A stretch of 64,000 bases of DNA from Bordetella genomosp. 4 (GCF_002261185.1 NZ_NEVQ01000001.1:186001-250000), one strand, 5' to 3'. Positions 18,670 through 28,144 are shown, numbered from the stretch's first letter. A program made the numbers and translations. The notes: a model not told the origin generated them from the sequence alone.

Positions 18670-19302
18670 TCAGCGGCTGGCCGTGGCCAGCCGGATGGCC
18701 AGCCCGAGAAAAACAATACCCGTCACGCGGTTCAACCAGCGCGACGCGGTAGGCGAGCGTTGCAGCAGTTGCCCGAAAGTACCCGAGAAAAAAGCGATCG
18801 CGCTAAATACCAGTAACGCGGCCAGCATGAACAGCACGCCCAATACAGCCGTTTGCAGGCCGACAGGACCGTATTCCGGTTTCGGCGAGGTGAATTGCGG
18901 CAAGAACGCAAAAAAGAACAGCAGCACCTTGGGATTGGTCAGGCTCATGATGACACCGCGCCGATAGAGCGCACCCGGTGTCATCGCAGGTGGCCGCTCG
19001 GCATTGGCCGGACCGCCACGCGCGCGCAGCGCCTGCCACGCCAAATAGGCCAGATAGGCGGCCCCCGCGAGCTTGAGGACGGTAAACGCATGCGACGAGG
19101 CCGCAAAAACCGCCGCCAAACCGGCAGCGACGGCAGCCGTATGGCCCAGTACGCCGGTGCATAGCCCCAACACCACGCACATCCCCGCGGAACGGCCCCA
19201 CAGGGCCGATTGCATCAAGACGAACAGATTGTCGGGGCCAGGCGTGAGAGCCAGCACAATCGCGATACCGAAAAAAGCAAGCAATGTGTCAAAGGGCAGC
19301 AT
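18670..19302 (-). CDS. LysE/RhtB-family amino acid exporter
   Basis: A 210-residue inner-membrane protein with six hydrophobic helices. It shows the RhtB signature ALTPGPDNLFVLMQSALWGR near residue 20, GLCTGVLGHTAAVAAGLAAV, and SLTNPKVLLFFFAFLPQF near 120. The family exports amino acids and derivatives such as homoserine, threonine or lysine. It converges on the MBL gene (26 bases apart) and diverges from metC over 155 bases. With metC next door, export of homocysteine- or cysteine-like compounds is conceivable but not shown. Confidence 0.9.
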   Translation of the reverse strand: MLPFDTLLAFFGIAIVLALTPGPDNLFVLMQSALWGRSAGMCVVLGLCTGVLGHTAAVAAGLAAVFAASSHAFTVLKLAGAAYLAYLAWQALRARGGPANAERPPAMTPGALYRRGVIMSLTNPKVLLFFFAFLPQFTSPKPEYGPVGLQTAVLGVLFMLAALLVFSAIAFFSGTFGQLLQRSPTASRWLNRVTGIVFLGLAIRLATASR

Positions 19303-19457
19303 GGCGCGGCGGCCGCAGAGGCGGCCATAGAGAAGTGGCGTCGGAGGATCTCAAGGGTACAGCGCGCAGGCTTGGTGAGCAATTCGTCGGCACGAATACG
19401 GCGAATCTCCTAATATCGAGGTTCTGACTGTTTTCTGCCCATCCTCATTGCATTCCT

Positions 19458-20663
19458 ATGGCCAAAGATCCTGTCTCGCATATCGACACGCTGCTCCAGC
19501 ATACCGGCACGGCGCCATTCAATCCGCAAACGGGCTCGGCCCCCGTCAACCTGCCGTCGATGCGGGCCAGCACCGTGCGTTTTCAGAATCTGGATGCACT
19601 CGAGGCGACCCAGCGCCGCAAAGCATCCGGCCAGCGCGCCGCGACCTATGGCCGTATGGGCATGGATACGCATGCGGCGCTAGAGCAGGTGTTCTGCGAG
19701 CTCGAAGGCGGCACGCATGCCTATCTGGCGTCCTCGGGGATGTCGGGCATTACCTTGGTGATGCTGTCGCTGCTGTCCGCTGGCGACCATGCGCTGGTGG
19801 CCGACTGCGTCTATGGCCCGGTATATGAGCTCGACGCGGCGTTACTCAAGCGTTTGAATATCGAGATCACCTATTTCTCGGCGGATGACGATCTGGAATC
19901 CTTGGTGCGGCCGAACACCCGGCTGTTGTACGTGGAATCCCCTGGTTCCTTGCTGTTCCAGATGCTGGATATTCCCGCATTGGCGGCGTTTGCGCGCAGC
20001 CACGATCTGGTGCTGGCTTGCGACAATACGTGGGGATCGGGGTACATCTATCAGCCGTTGAAGTTGGGCGCGCACGTCTCGGTTGTGGCCGGCACGAAAT
20101 ACGTGGGCGGACACTCGGACCTGATGCTGGGCGCGGTCGTCACGAATGATGCCGAGGTTGCACAGCGCCTGAATCGTACGCAGTACGCCATGGGATATTC
20201 CATCAGTGCGGACGACGCCTGGCTGGCGCTGCGCGGGGTGCGCACCTTGCCCATTCGTATGGCGCAACACGCTAATCATGCATTGCAGGTATGCGAGTTC
20301 CTCGCGGGACGCCCTGAGGTTGCACGTATTTATCACCCCGCCTGGCGGGACGACGCCGGCCATGCATTGTGGCAGCGCGACTGCACTGGTTCAAATGGCA
20401 TGTTGGCTGTCGAGCTGCGCCTTTCCCCCGAAGCTTCTCGCCGTTTCGTGGACGCGTTGCAGCTGTTCGGTATCGGCTTTTCGTGGGGAGGCTTCGAAAG
20501 CCTGGTGCAGTGGGTGACGCGCGGCGAGCTTGCGCGACATCGCTATTGGACGGGGGGCGATCACGCGTTGGTGCGGTTGCATATCGGGTTGGAAAACCCG
20601 GCGGATGTGATCGCCGACCTGACACAGGCGCTTGATCAGGCGGGCGCATCACAGAAACAGTAG
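19458..20663 (+). CDS. metC: Cystathionine beta-lyase
   Basis: A 401-residue PLP enzyme of the Cys/Met metabolism family. The Schiff-base lysine is Lys214 in SVVAGTKYVGGHSD. Upstream are RAATYGRMGMDTHAALE, ELEGGTHAYLASSGM and DNTWGSGYIYQP with the PLP-binding Asp. The N-terminal half and GYSISADDAWLALRG match MetC beta-lyases better than gamma-lyases or synthases. It would split cystathionine to homocysteine, pyruvate and ammonia in methionine synthesis. No ribosome site stands out before the ATG. The gene is followed by a hairpin repeat that should end transcription. Confidence 0.9.
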   Translation: MAKDPVSHIDTLLQHTGTAPFNPQTGSAPVNLPSMRASTVRFQNLDALEATQRRKASGQRAATYGRMGMDTHAALEQVFCELEGGTHAYLASSGMSGITLVMLSLLSAGDHALVADCVYGPVYELDAALLKRLNIEITYFSADDDLESLVRPNTRLLYVESPGSLLFQMLDIPALAAFARSHDLVLACDNTWGSGYIYQPLKLGAHVSVVAGTKYVGGHSDLMLGAVVTNDAEVAQRLNRTQYAMGYSISADDAWLALRGVRTLPIRMAQHANHALQVCEFLAGRPEVARIYHPAWRDDAGHALWQRDCTGSNGMLAVELRLSPEASRRFVDALQLFGIGFSWGGFESLVQWVTRGELARHRYWTGGDHALVRLHIGLENPADVIADLTQALDQAGASQKQ

Positions 20664-20688
20664 GACTATTGCGTTCCAACGCAAAAAA

Positions 20689-20750
20689 GCCCTCCGCAGC
20701 GCTTTTGGCTTGCTGCCCCAAGGGGGCGTTTTTGTTTTGGGGCGGCCCAG
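20689..20750 (+). repeat. Dispersed intergenic hairpin repeat, copy A
   Basis: Copy A of an element found again at 43113-43176. The two share TTTGGCTTGCTGCCCC (20704-20719) and, after a short gap, the 20-base run TTTTTGTTTTGGGGCGGCCC (20729-20748). The core GCCCC-AAGGGGGC followed by a T-rich run is a rho-independent terminator on the plus strand and would stop metC. Confidence 0.8.
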
Positions 20751-20756
20751 CAAAAA

Positions 20757-20782
20757 AAACCGCCTGATGATTCAGGCGGTTT
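20757..20782 (-). terminator. Rho-independent terminator of dsbA
   Basis: AAACCGCCTGA-TGAT-TCAGGCGGTTT, an 11-bp stem with four-base loop, starting 11 bases past the dsbA stop. On the minus strand it is followed by a run of eight T. Confidence 0.9.
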
Positions 20783-20792
20783 GATCACGTGC

Positions 20793-21422
20793 TTACTTGC
20801 GCGCCATCGGGATCAAGCGATCGATTTCCTGGATCGCGCCCTCATAGCTGTTGCCGGCCAGGCTGGGCGAGGTGATGAACTTGCCGCCCACGCTGAATGT
20901 CGGCGTGCCGTCGATCTTGTATTCCTGAGCCAATTGATCGGCGCGTTGCACTTGCGTCTGTACGCTGAACGAATCGAAAATCGAATCGAACTGGGCACGA
21001 TCGACACCCTGCTCGGCAGCCCAATCGCCCATGGCTTTCTTGTCGAACAGGCGCTTGCGTTCGACGTGCATGGCGGTGAACACCTTGGTGTGCAGGTCGG
21101 GGCGATTCAACGTCTGCAGCGTGTAGTACAGCTGTTGCAAAGGCTTCATGCTGGCGTTAAACGCGATGGGAACTTGCTTGAGCACGACATCGTCCGGCTT
21201 GGTCTTGGCCCAGTTTTCGACCATCGGCTCCATTGCGGCGCAGTGGGGGCAGGTATAGGCAAAGAACTCCAGGACTTCGATCTTGCCCGGGGTGTCAGAC
21301 GGCAGCGGCGGATTGACGGCCACATACTGCTGGCTGCTTTGCGCCTGACTGGCGGGAGCGAACAAGGTGGTGGCGGCCAACGCGGCGGCGGCAGCAAAGC
21401 GGGTGAGCATGGAGAACTGCAT
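20793..21422 (-). CDS. dsbA: Periplasmic thiol:disulfide interchange protein DsbA
   Basis: A 209-residue protein with a signal peptide (cleaved near SQA-QS), a thioredoxin fold split by a helical domain, the redox motif Cys58-Pro-His-Cys61 in FFAYTCPHC, and the cis-proline loop [10 protein letters not shown] near 175. CPHC is the oxidising DsbA dipeptide. It introduces disulfides in exported proteins in the periplasm and is normally reoxidised by DsbB. The upstream neighbour is a SPOR-domain protein and then argS on the same strand, the usual order in this bacterial group. A clear terminator follows. Confidence 0.95.
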   Translation of the reverse strand: MQFSMLTRFAAAAALAATTLFAPASQAQSSQQYVAVNPPLPSDTPGKIEVLEFFAYTCPHCAAMEPMVENWAKTKPDDVVLKQVPIAFNASMKPLQQLYYTLQTLNRPDLHTKVFTAMHVERKRLFDKKAMGDWAAEQGVDRAQFDSIFDSFSVQTQVQRADQLAQEYKIDGTPTFSVGGKFITSPSLAGNSYEGAIQEIDRLIPMARK

Positions 21423-21561
21423 CGTGCGTATTCCTGAGTAAATAGTTACTAGTTACGGTGACAGACTGATCGTACCCGAGATAAGTTCCGGGGGTTACCA
21501 GGTGCAACGGTCGTGGGCGGGTTCGACGTGTGGCGCCAGATGACGCGTCACAGGATGTTCC

Positions 21562-22275
21562 CTACTGCCGCACCACAGCCGTCTCGATCTTGTTTTCGCC
21601 TAAACGGCCTCGGGCGCGGTTCATGTCGTCCAGCCGGGCAAATGGACCGACCCGCACGCGATTGATCTGTTTGCCATTGACTTCGGCTCGCTGCACCGCG
21701 ACAGGGAGGCCCAGCAACAGAATGCGGGCTTTGACGGCCTCGGCATCGGCTGCTCCCTGGTAGGCGCCTGCCTGCAGAAAATACTTGCCGCTGGATGTGG
21801 CGGTGGCTGGAGCTGGCGCCGTTGCCGTCGCCGGACGTTTCTGCGTGGCGGCCGGGGCCGGTGCTGGCGTCGCAGCGGGGGCCTGAGCCCCACTCGAGGG
21901 CAATGTGGCAATCAAGGCACCCAGCTCGTCCGAGGGCTTGCTCTGGGACGTGTCAGGCGTCGGCGTCGGGATAGCCGGCTGCAGATTGGGCAGGGGCGCA
22001 GGCGCCGTGGCGGTCGGGCCGCTGGGCGGTATGCCTGCAGCGCCATCACGTCCATACAGCCCCAGATTCGGGTCTGGCGCCAAGCGTGGATCAGGCTGCT
22101 CGGTCCGGTCGGGATCGCGCGTGGCACGGTCCACAAAGGGCATCGGGGCCTTGGTGACGTAGAACGCCACGATGGCTGCGATGATGAGACCGATGAGCAA
22201 CCCGGCCAGCGCACCGTACATGGTGCTGCCGCGTTGTTGGGGCTGACGGGAGGTTGATTTGCGTTTGGTTGCCAT
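21562..22275 (-). CDS. SPOR-domain membrane protein
   Basis: A 237-residue protein: a short basic cytoplasmic start (KRKSTSRQPQQRG), one membrane helix (GALAGLLIGLIIAAIVAFYV, about 21-40), a long Pro/Ala-rich periplasmic linker (about 60-155), and a C-terminal SPOR domain (about 160-237: GKYFLQAGAYQGAADAEAVK ... RVRVGPFARLDDMNRARGRL). SPOR domains bind denuded glycan strands at the division septum, as in FtsN and DedD. It starts 8 bases after argS, so the two are co-transcribed. FtsN-like by layout, but the essential FtsN segments cannot be confirmed by eye. Confidence 0.88.
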   Translation of the reverse strand: MATKRKSTSRQPQQRGSTMYGALAGLLIGLIIAAIVAFYVTKAPMPFVDRATRDPDRTEQPDPRLAPDPNLGLYGRDGAAGIPPSGPTATAPAPLPNLQPAIPTPTPDTSQSKPSDELGALIATLPSSGAQAPAATPAPAPAATQKRPATATAPAPATATSSGKYFLQAGAYQGAADAEAVKARILLLGLPVAVQRAEVNGKQINRVRVGPFARLDDMNRARGRLGENKIETAVVRQ

Positions 22276-22283
22276 GAAACTGC

Positions 22284-23966
22284 TTACATTCGTTGCGGGG
22301 CCGACACGCCCAGCAGCGCCAGACCGTTGGCCAGGACCTGCCGGGTGGTGGCGGCCAGACGCAGACGGGCTAATTTGAGAGACTCATCGTCGACCAGCAC
22401 ACGTTCGGCGTTATACCAGGCGTGGAAGTCAGAGGCACAATCACGCAGCCAGAACGCGATGTGATGGGGCGAGAGCTCCTGTGCAGCGAGCGCCACGACC
22501 TGGGGGAACCCGGCCAGACGTTGCATCAGCGCGAACTCCGAGGGCGCGTTCAGCAGCGCCACGTCAGCCTGCGCGATCTTGGCGTCGTCGGCGCCCGCGT
22601 TCGCGATCATCGAGCAGATACGGGCGTGGGCGTACTGGATGTAGTACACGGGGTTTTCGTCGCTCTTGGACAGCGCCAGATCGATATCGAACACGAATTC
22701 GGTATCGGCCCGGCGCTGGATCAGGAAATAGCGCACCGCATCGCGGCCCACCCAGTCGATCAGATCGCGCAGGGTGACATAGCTGCCGGCGCGCTTGGAG
22801 ATCTTGACTTCTTCGCCGCCACGCATGACTTTGACCATCTTGTGCAGCACATATGATGGGTAGTCTTTCGGGATGCCTTCTTCGAGGCCCTGCAGGCCGG
22901 CGCGCACGCGCGCTACCGTGCCGTGGTGGTCGCTGCCCTGAATGTTGACGGCGCGATGAAAACCGCGTTCCCATTTGGCCTTGTGATAGGCCACGTCGGG
23001 GACAAAGTACGTATAGCCGCCTTCGCTCTTGCGCATGACGCGGTCTTTGTCGTCGCCCGTGCCCAGCTCGGTCGTACGCAGCCACAGTGCGCCGCCTTCT
23101 TCGTAGGTATGGCCCTTGGCGATCAGGGCCTGGACGGTCTGCTCGACCCGGCCCGACGTGTACAGCGAGCTTTCGAGATAGTAGTTGTCGAAAGCCAGGC
23201 CGAACGCTTGCAGATCCAAATCCTGTTCGCGGCGCAGGTACGCAACGGCGAACACGCGGATGTCATCGAGGTTGTCGACCTTGCCCGTGGCGGTGATTGC
23301 CTGGCCGTCGGCGGTCACCGTTTTGCCGGCGACGAAATCCTGGGCGATCTCGACGATATAGTCGCCCTTGTAGCCGTCGGCGGGGTAGTCGGGCGAGTCG
23401 GGGGCGATGCCGCGGGCGCGCGCCTGCACGCTGATGGCCAGGTTCTGGATCTGGTTGCCGGCGTCGTTGTAGTAAAACTCGCGCGTGACGTCCAGGCCGG
23501 TGGCTTCGTACAAGCGGCAAATGGCGTCGCCCAGCGCTGCCTGGCGAGCGTGGCCGACGTGCAGGGGGCCTGTCGGGTTGGCCGAGACAAACTCGACCAG
23601 GACTTTTTCGCCATTGCGAGGGGCGCGGCCAAAGGCCTCGCCTTGCTCGGCTACTGCCTGGATCACGGCCTGCCGGGCGGCCGCGGTGATGCGGAAATTG
23701 ATGAACCCGGGACCTGCGATCTCGGCGCTCTCGATGAGCGCCCGAGCCGGGGTCTCCGCCATCAGGGCATCGACGATACCCTGAGCCAATTCGCGCGGAT
23801 TACGGCGGGCGGGCTTGGCCAGCTGCATGGCGACGTTGGTCGCGACATCACCGTGCGCGGCGACTTTGGGACGCTCCAGCAGCACCTGGGCCTGGGCATC
23901 GGGCAGGCAGCGCGCGACAGCAGCCTGAATCAGCGAAATGAGTTGTTGTTGTTGCTCAGGGAGCAT
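22284..23966 (-). CDS. argS: Arginyl-tRNA synthetase
   Basis: A 560-residue class I synthetase. It has an N-terminal Add-1 domain (1-100), the HIGH-type motif [12 protein letters not shown] with HVGH at 136-139, the KMSKS equivalent KISKRAG near 380, and the helical anticodon-binding DALR domain at the C-terminus, ending [13 protein letters not shown]. It charges tRNA-Arg in the cytoplasm. The length is normal and no motif is broken. It precedes the SPOR-domain gene by 8 bases and follows a small coiled-coil membrane protein gene by 8 bases, making a compact minus-strand run. Confidence 0.97.
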   Translation of the reverse strand: MLPEQQQQLISLIQAAVARCLPDAQAQVLLERPKVAAHGDVATNVAMQLAKPARRNPRELAQGIVDALMAETPARALIESAEIAGPGFINFRITAAARQAVIQAVAEQGEAFGRAPRNGEKVLVEFVSANPTGPLHVGHARQAALGDAICRLYEATGLDVTREFYYNDAGNQIQNLAISVQARARGIAPDSPDYPADGYKGDYIVEIAQDFVAGKTVTADGQAITATGKVDNLDDIRVFAVAYLRREQDLDLQAFGLAFDNYYLESSLYTSGRVEQTVQALIAKGHTYEEGGALWLRTTELGTGDDKDRVMRKSEGGYTYFVPDVAYHKAKWERGFHRAVNIQGSDHHGTVARVRAGLQGLEEGIPKDYPSYVLHKMVKVMRGGEEVKISKRAGSYVTLRDLIDWVGRDAVRYFLIQRRADTEFVFDIDLALSKSDENPVYYIQYAHARICSMIANAGADDAKIAQADVALLNAPSEFALMQRLAGFPQVVALAAQELSPHHIAFWLRDCASDFHAWYNAERVLVDDESLKLARLRLAATTRQVLANGLALLGVSAPQRM

Positions 23967-23974
23967 GAGAGAAA

Positions 23975-24265
23975 TCAGAAGAAAGTTTTAAGTATCAGTG
24001 ACGAGATGCCCGCCAACACCAAGCCGGATGCCCATTTCAGAAAGGTCACATCGGCCTTGAGTGCCGCCAGTTCGATTTTTATGCCAGTTACATTGCTGGA
24101 TAAATCTTCCTTGGTGACAATTTGGGCAAGATCGGCTTGAGTGATCAGGCGCGTATCGATAAGGCGCGCCTGCTCGTCGGCCAAAACTTCAGCCTGCCCG
24201 ATGGGCATACCTTCGGCGGTCAGTCGTTTGACGAAATTATGCGTATCAAAAACCATGGCATTCAC
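23975..24265 (-). CDS. Small coiled-coil, C-terminally anchored membrane protein (DUF1640/CCDC90-like)
   Basis: A 96-residue protein. The GTG at 24265 has AGGAAA just upstream and is preferred over the ATG three codons in. Visible parts: an N-terminal helix [20 protein letters not shown], a heptad-like stretch LATxxDL-type ([18 protein letters not shown], then [19 protein letters not shown]), and a C-terminal membrane helix [18 protein letters not shown]. This plan is shared by short bacterial homologues of the mitochondrial CCDC90/MCUR1 family. Function in bacteria unknown. It is the first gene before argS, 8 bases away. Confidence 0.72.
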   Translation of the reverse strand: MNAMVFDTHNFVKRLTAEGMPIGQAEVLADEQARLIDTRLITQADLAQIVTKEDLSSNVTGIKIELAALKADVTFLKWASGLVLAGISSLILKTFF

Positions 24266-24438
24266 GGGAATTTCCTAGATCATAGCGTGATTTGGCTGGA
24301 TTTCCCTTGTAACGGCAATGTAGCGGTCTGTCTTGCCCTCAGGCTCAAGGGGGGAAATCCGTACTATGTATCTTGCCAGTGGCAGTGTGCGCCACATTGC
24401 GGTAGTGTATGGAAATGTCCATTGTGGAAGTCCGCAAC

Positions 24439-24792
24439 ATGCTGATCAAATTCAAATCCAAAACCGTCGCTGAAGTCTTGATGTTGTCGCCTAATGCCGC
24501 GCCATTGTTGCGTGCCGCAGGCAAGTCGATTGGCGATCAGGTTCCCGAGCGTGGTGTGTTTACGGTCGAGCAGTTGCCTGCCGCCATTGCGGGTATCGAG
24601 GCGGCCATCAAGGCCGAGGAGCGCGTTCACCCGTCAAAGGCGAACGACGCTGACGAAGACGAGGAAAAATCCGTGCCCGCCATGGCTCAGCACGTGGAAT
24701 TGCACCAACGGGCGTTTCCCCTGGTGGACATGATGCGCCGTTCGCTGGCCGATGGCGAGGATGTCACCTGGGAAGCCACCAAGGGCTGGTAA
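24439..24792 (+). CDS. DUF1840 family protein
   Basis: The ATG at 24439 (GGAAG nine bases upstream) gives 117 residues starting MLIKFKSKTVAEVLMLSPNA. The family pattern is a short N-terminal beta strand, GKSIGDQVPERGVFTVEQLP, an Ala-rich helix, an acidic linker (NDADEDEEK) and a C-terminal helix with VELHQRAFPLVDMMRRSLADG. DUF1840 is a small cytoplasmic family widespread in Burkholderiales with no known function. The following gene begins 19 bases later, so the two probably form an operon. Confidence 0.8.
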   Translation: MLIKFKSKTVAEVLMLSPNAAPLLRAAGKSIGDQVPERGVFTVEQLPAAIAGIEAAIKAEERVHPSKANDADEDEEKSVPAMAQHVELHQRAFPLVDMMRRSLADGEDVTWEATKGW

Positions 24793-24811
24793 GGGACGGA
24801 TGGGAGGCGCC

Positions 24812-25129
24812 ATGCGCAGCGATGTGACAGTCATATTCGATACCCGTCGTACGGCCAATTTGTCCGTCGATGTCGAGCCCTCTGCGCAAGCCGCCAGCGA
24901 CGCGCGCGATTGGTTCGAGGCGGCCTGGGATACGCTCGGGTGCGAACCATTGCGCCCCAGCGGCAAGGTGCTGCTGCTGGACAAGATCATGGGCGTGGCC
25001 GATGCCCTGGGGTATGAAATCCTGACCTCTGACGCCAAGGAAAGCCAGGAATTCGCCCAGCATGCCGCGCTGGCCCTGGACAAGCCGCGCATCATTGTGG
25101 ACCTGCCGGGTCTGTCGGTCGGCTATTAA
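24812..25129 (+). CDS. Conserved hypothetical protein
   Basis: I do not recognise this 105-residue protein. The ATG at 24812 has GGGAGG five bases upstream, and an earlier in-frame start would run back into the DUF1840 gene. It is acidic, without signal peptide or membrane helix. It begins with a beta-like VTVIFDTRRTANLSVDVEP and has an ASDARDWFEAAWDTLG helix, a LLLDKIMGVADALGYEIL helix and a hydrophobic end (ALDKPRIIVDLPGLSVGY). The good ribosome site and coupling to the DUF1840 gene argue it is real. It converges on ugpE. Confidence 0.7.
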   Translation: MRSDVTVIFDTRRTANLSVDVEPSAQAASDARDWFEAAWDTLGCEPLRPSGKVLLLDKIMGVADALGYEILTSDAKESQEFAQHAALALDKPRIIVDLPGLSVGY

Positions 25130-25153
25130 TGGTCTCGGTGGCCGAGTTGGCTT

Positions 25154-25169
25154 CGTTAGCGCGCTAACG
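25154..25169. terminator. Palindrome between convergent genes, overlapping the ugpE stop
   Basis: CGTTAGCGCGCTAACG is a perfect 16-bp palindrome whose right half contains the ugpE stop codon (CTA on the plus strand at 25164-25166). It could fold as a hairpin for either transcript, but no T-run follows; role uncertain. Confidence 0.4.
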
Positions 25170-25964
25170 GATCCCTGCCCGCATGAACGACTGCACGAAT
25201 TGCCGCTGGAATAGCAGAAACGCGATCAGCAGGGGCGCGGCAGACAGCAAGGTCGCAGCCGTGATCACGGACCAGTCGATGCCCTGGTCCGTCGACGAAA
25301 ACACCTGCAGTCCGACCGTCAGGGGCCGCGACTCTACCGAGTTGGTGATGATCAACGGCCACAGGAAATTATTCCAGTGGTGGCTGACCGACACCAGCCC
25401 ATACGCGACATAAATCGGCTTGGCGAGGGGTACATAGACCTTCATCAGGATCTGCAGTGGTCCGGCGCCCTCTACACGCGCAGCCTCTTCCAGCTCGCGC
25501 GGCACGGTCTTGAACGTCTGCCGCAGCAAAAAGATGCCGAACGCCGAGGCAAAATACGGCAAGCCCACGGCGAATACCGTGTCGCGCACGCCCAACAGGC
25601 TCATGGAGCGATAGTTTTCCACCAGCAACACATCGGGCATGATCATCAGTTGCAACAGCACCAGCATGAACGCCACGTCGCGGCCACGGAACTCAAAGCG
25701 CGCAAAGGCATAGCCGGCCAATGTGGACAACACTAGCTGCGCCGCCAACACCATCGTGACCAACAAAAAAGTATTCAGGAAGTACCTTGGAAACGGTGCG
25801 GCATGCCAGGCGCGGCTGAAGTTTTCCAGCGTCAACGGCGCCAGCAGATCGAAACGGGTGGCATAGGCGGGCGGATGAAACGCTGCCCAGACGGCGTAAG
25901 CCAGCGGCAAGATCCACAGCAAGCCCAGCAGCCAGGCACCTAGAGTGTCGAGTTTGTGGGTCAT
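25164..25964 (-). CDS. ugpE: ABC transporter permease, UgpE type
   Basis: A 266-residue inner-membrane protein with six helices of the MalG/UgpE class. The EAA loop that docks with the ATPase reads LEEAARVEGAGPLQILMKVY near residue 180. It begins with an ATG overlapping the ugpA stop (ATGA), so the two permeases are translationally coupled. Together with UgpA, UgpB and UgpC it would import sn-glycerol-3-phosphate or a glycerophosphodiester, to judge from family resemblance. The sugar-type ABC family is broad, so the ligand stays an inference supported by the phosphodiesterase gene upstream. Confidence 0.85.
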   Translation of the reverse strand: MTHKLDTLGAWLLGLLWILPLAYAVWAAFHPPAYATRFDLLAPLTLENFSRAWHAAPFPRYFLNTFLLVTMVLAAQLVLSTLAGYAFARFEFRGRDVAFMLVLLQLMIMPDVLLVENYRSMSLLGVRDTVFAVGLPYFASAFGIFLLRQTFKTVPRELEEAARVEGAGPLQILMKVYVPLAKPIYVAYGLVSVSHHWNNFLWPLIITNSVESRPLTVGLQVFSSTDQGIDWSVITAATLLSAAPLLIAFLLFQRQFVQSFMRAGIR

Positions 25965-26836
25965 TGGTAGTGCGTCTTTCTATCGAGCCAGCGGAACTTC
26001 ACCAGCGCGGTGATGGCCAGGATCAGCAACAACACGACGGTCAACGTGGCGGCATACGACGTGTCCCAGAAACTGAAACCCACTTGGTAGATGTAGTACA
26101 GCAACAAGGTGCTGGCGTTATCGGGGCCGCCTCGTGTCATGACGACCACATGATCCACCAGCCGGAATGCGTTGATCAGCGCATTGACCAGCACGAATAG
26201 CGTTGTGGGCATCAGCAGCGGCCACAGCACGCGGCGGAAATATTGCCAACGCGATGCGCCCTCCAGCAGCGCCGCTTCGCGCAGCGACGGCGATACCGTC
26301 TGCAATGCGGCCAGATAAAAAATCATGAAAAAGCCGGCTTCTTTCCAGATCGTCACGACCATCAAGGCCGGCAGCGCGGTATCGCGGCTGCCCAGCCAGT
26401 TCGGGCTGGACATGCCAAACATCTGCAGTACCTGCGCGATCAGTCCGTATTGCGGGGTGTAGAAAAACAACCAGATATTGGCCACGGCCACCATAGGCAG
26501 GACCGTGGGCGTGAAATACGCCATGCGCAGAAAACCACGCCCCGCCAGATTGCGATTGACCCACAAGGCCATGATGAGCGCGATCGCGATCGATGTGGGA
26601 ATCGTACCCAAGGCAAACCACAAGTTGTTCCACAGCGATTGCCAGAACACCGGATCATCACGCATCAGCGCGTAGTTCTCGAGCCCCACGAAGCGCGCAG
26701 GACGGTTGCCCCGCGGGGTCGAGAAAAAGCTGTGCCACAACGTGGCCAGCGCAGGATAGTGCGTGAACGCGGCCAGCAATACGATCGCCGGCAATAACAG
26801 CAGCCAACCGTAGACAGCCTGCATGGACTTGTTCAT
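25961..26836 (-). CDS. ugpA: ABC transporter permease, UgpA type
   Basis: A 291-residue permease of the MalF/UgpA class with six helices: the first is YGWLLLLPAIVLLAAFTHYP, followed by the family motif LWHSFFSTPRGNRPARFVGL. The EAA loop is LREAALLEGASRWQYFRRVL near residue 200. It starts 12 bases after ugpB and overlaps ugpE by four. It forms the heterodimeric membrane channel with UgpE. Confidence 0.86.
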   Translation of the reverse strand: MNKSMQAVYGWLLLLPAIVLLAAFTHYPALATLWHSFFSTPRGNRPARFVGLENYALMRDDPVFWQSLWNNLWFALGTIPTSIAIALIMALWVNRNLAGRGFLRMAYFTPTVLPMVAVANIWLFFYTPQYGLIAQVLQMFGMSSPNWLGSRDTALPALMVVTIWKEAGFFMIFYLAALQTVSPSLREAALLEGASRWQYFRRVLWPLLMPTTLFVLVNALINAFRLVDHVVVMTRGGPDNASTLLLYYIYQVGFSFWDTSYAATLTVVLLLILAITALVKFRWLDRKTHYQ

Positions 26837-26848
26837 CGCACAGCGCCT

Positions 26849-28144
26849 TTAACGATAGCTGCGCAGCACGCGATCGGCTTCCCGTTGAGCGTCGCCGAGC
26901 GCTTGCTCAGGAGTCTTGGAGCCCGTCAGCATGGCTTGCAGCGCATCGTTCAGCGTCTTGGTCACGCGCTGATTGTCGTGCGTGGAGAACTCCGCCACGC
27001 TGACATCCAGCTGGTCACGCGCGACCGTTGCGGCGGGGACTTCCTCGGCGTACTTTTTCATCTTGTCGGTGGCCCAGGCGGCAGGCGTGACGGCAACGTA
27101 GCCCGTTGCAATACTCCAGTCCGCAGCCCGTTCCGGCGTCGTGGCCCATTGCGCGAACTTCAGCGCCGCGGCCTGTTGTTCCGGCGTGCCGCTCTTGAAC
27201 ACATAGAAATTGCCGCCGCCCGTCGGGCTGCCGCCGCGCTTGGCCTTGGGCATCATGGCGACACCGAACGGAAAGCTCGCGTTCTTGCGGATGTTGGTCA
27301 GGTTGCCTGTGGTGGTCCAGACAATGGCCGCCTTCTTTTCCAGAAAATCTTTAGGGGTGGTGCCCCAATCGATCGTGCCGCGCGGCATGACGCCGTGCTT
27401 GGCCGACAAGTCATTCCAGAACTTGGCCGCTTCGATGACGCCGGGTTTGTCCAGATAGACTTCGTTGCCCGCTTCATTCATCAAGATGGCATCGTTGGGC
27501 GTGGTCAATGCCTGGAACAGCCAATATGCAAAGGCACCTCCCGACGGGATTTTCAGGCCCCACTGCGTGACGTTGCCGGAGGCGTCTTTCTTGGTCAGCT
27601 TCTTGCTGTATTCAACCAACTCGTCCCAGGTCGCGGGCGCGCGTTCAGGATCCAGGCCTGCTTCCTTGAACAGATCCTTGTTGTAGTACATCACGATGGT
27701 CGAGCGCTGAAACGGTACGCCCCACACATGACCGCCGGTGCGGCTGTTTTGCATGAACGCATCGTAGAAACTGCCCAGCCATTTTTTGTCGGCGTCGGAT
27801 TTTGCGAGGCCGTCGATGGGCACAATGGCGTCTTCATCGATCAACGTGAACATGTCGGTCGATAACAGCACCGCCAGTTGCGGGGGCGTGCCGCCCTTGA
27901 GCGCCGTCAGCGCCTTGGCGATCGAGTCCTGATACGAGCCCGCGTAGATAGGCTTGATGTCGATGTCAGGATTTTCTTTTTCGAATGCGGCCACCATGTC
28001 GTCAACGATCTTGGTGATCGGACCGCCGACGGCAACGGGGTAATAGAACTCGACTTCGACAGATTTCGCTTGCGCGTAAATAGGCAGTGACAGAACGGCG
28101 CCAGCCAGACCGGCTGCTAGGGCTTTGAGAGCGGTGCGTCGCAT
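26849..28144 (-). CDS. ugpB: Periplasmic binding protein, UgpB type
   Basis: Start chosen at ATG 28144 (431 residues): AGGA lies eight bases upstream, a signal peptide begins at once (RRTALKALAAGLAGAVLSLP, cleavage near YAQA-KS), and the longer frame would overlap ugpC. The mature protein follows the UgpB pattern: EVEFYYPVAVGGPITKIVD, ENPDIDIKPIYAGSYQDS, PFQRSTIVMYYNKDLFKEAG, LTNIRKNASFPFGVAMMP and a C-terminal KTPEQALGDAQREADRVLR. In E. coli UgpB binds glycerol-3-phosphate and glycerophosphocholine. Similarity is clear, but ligand residues were not checked one by one. Confidence 0.86.
   Translation of the reverse strand: MRRTALKALAAGLAGAVLSLPIYAQAKSVEVEFYYPVAVGGPITKIVDDMVAAFEKENPDIDIKPIYAGSYQDSIAKALTALKGGTPPQLAVLLSTDMFTLIDEDAIVPIDGLAKSDADKKWLGSFYDAFMQNSRTGGHVWGVPFQRSTIVMYYNKDLFKEAGLDPERAPATWDELVEYSKKLTKKDASGNVTQWGLKIPSGGAFAYWLFQALTTPNDAILMNEAGNEVYLDKPGVIEAAKFWNDLSAKHGVMPRGTIDWGTTPKDFLEKKAAIVWTTTGNLTNIRKNASFPFGVAMMPKAKRGGSPTGGGNFYVFKSGTPEQQAAALKFAQWATTPERAADWSIATGYVAVTPAAWATDKMKKYAEEVPAATVARDQLDVSVAEFSTHDNQRVTKTLNDALQAMLTGSKTPEQALGDAQREADRVLRSYR

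Noticed and set aside
22923-24140. 405-codon plus-strand frame opposite argS
   Set aside because: argS is complete on the other strand with all motifs; this frame is a codon-bias artefact.
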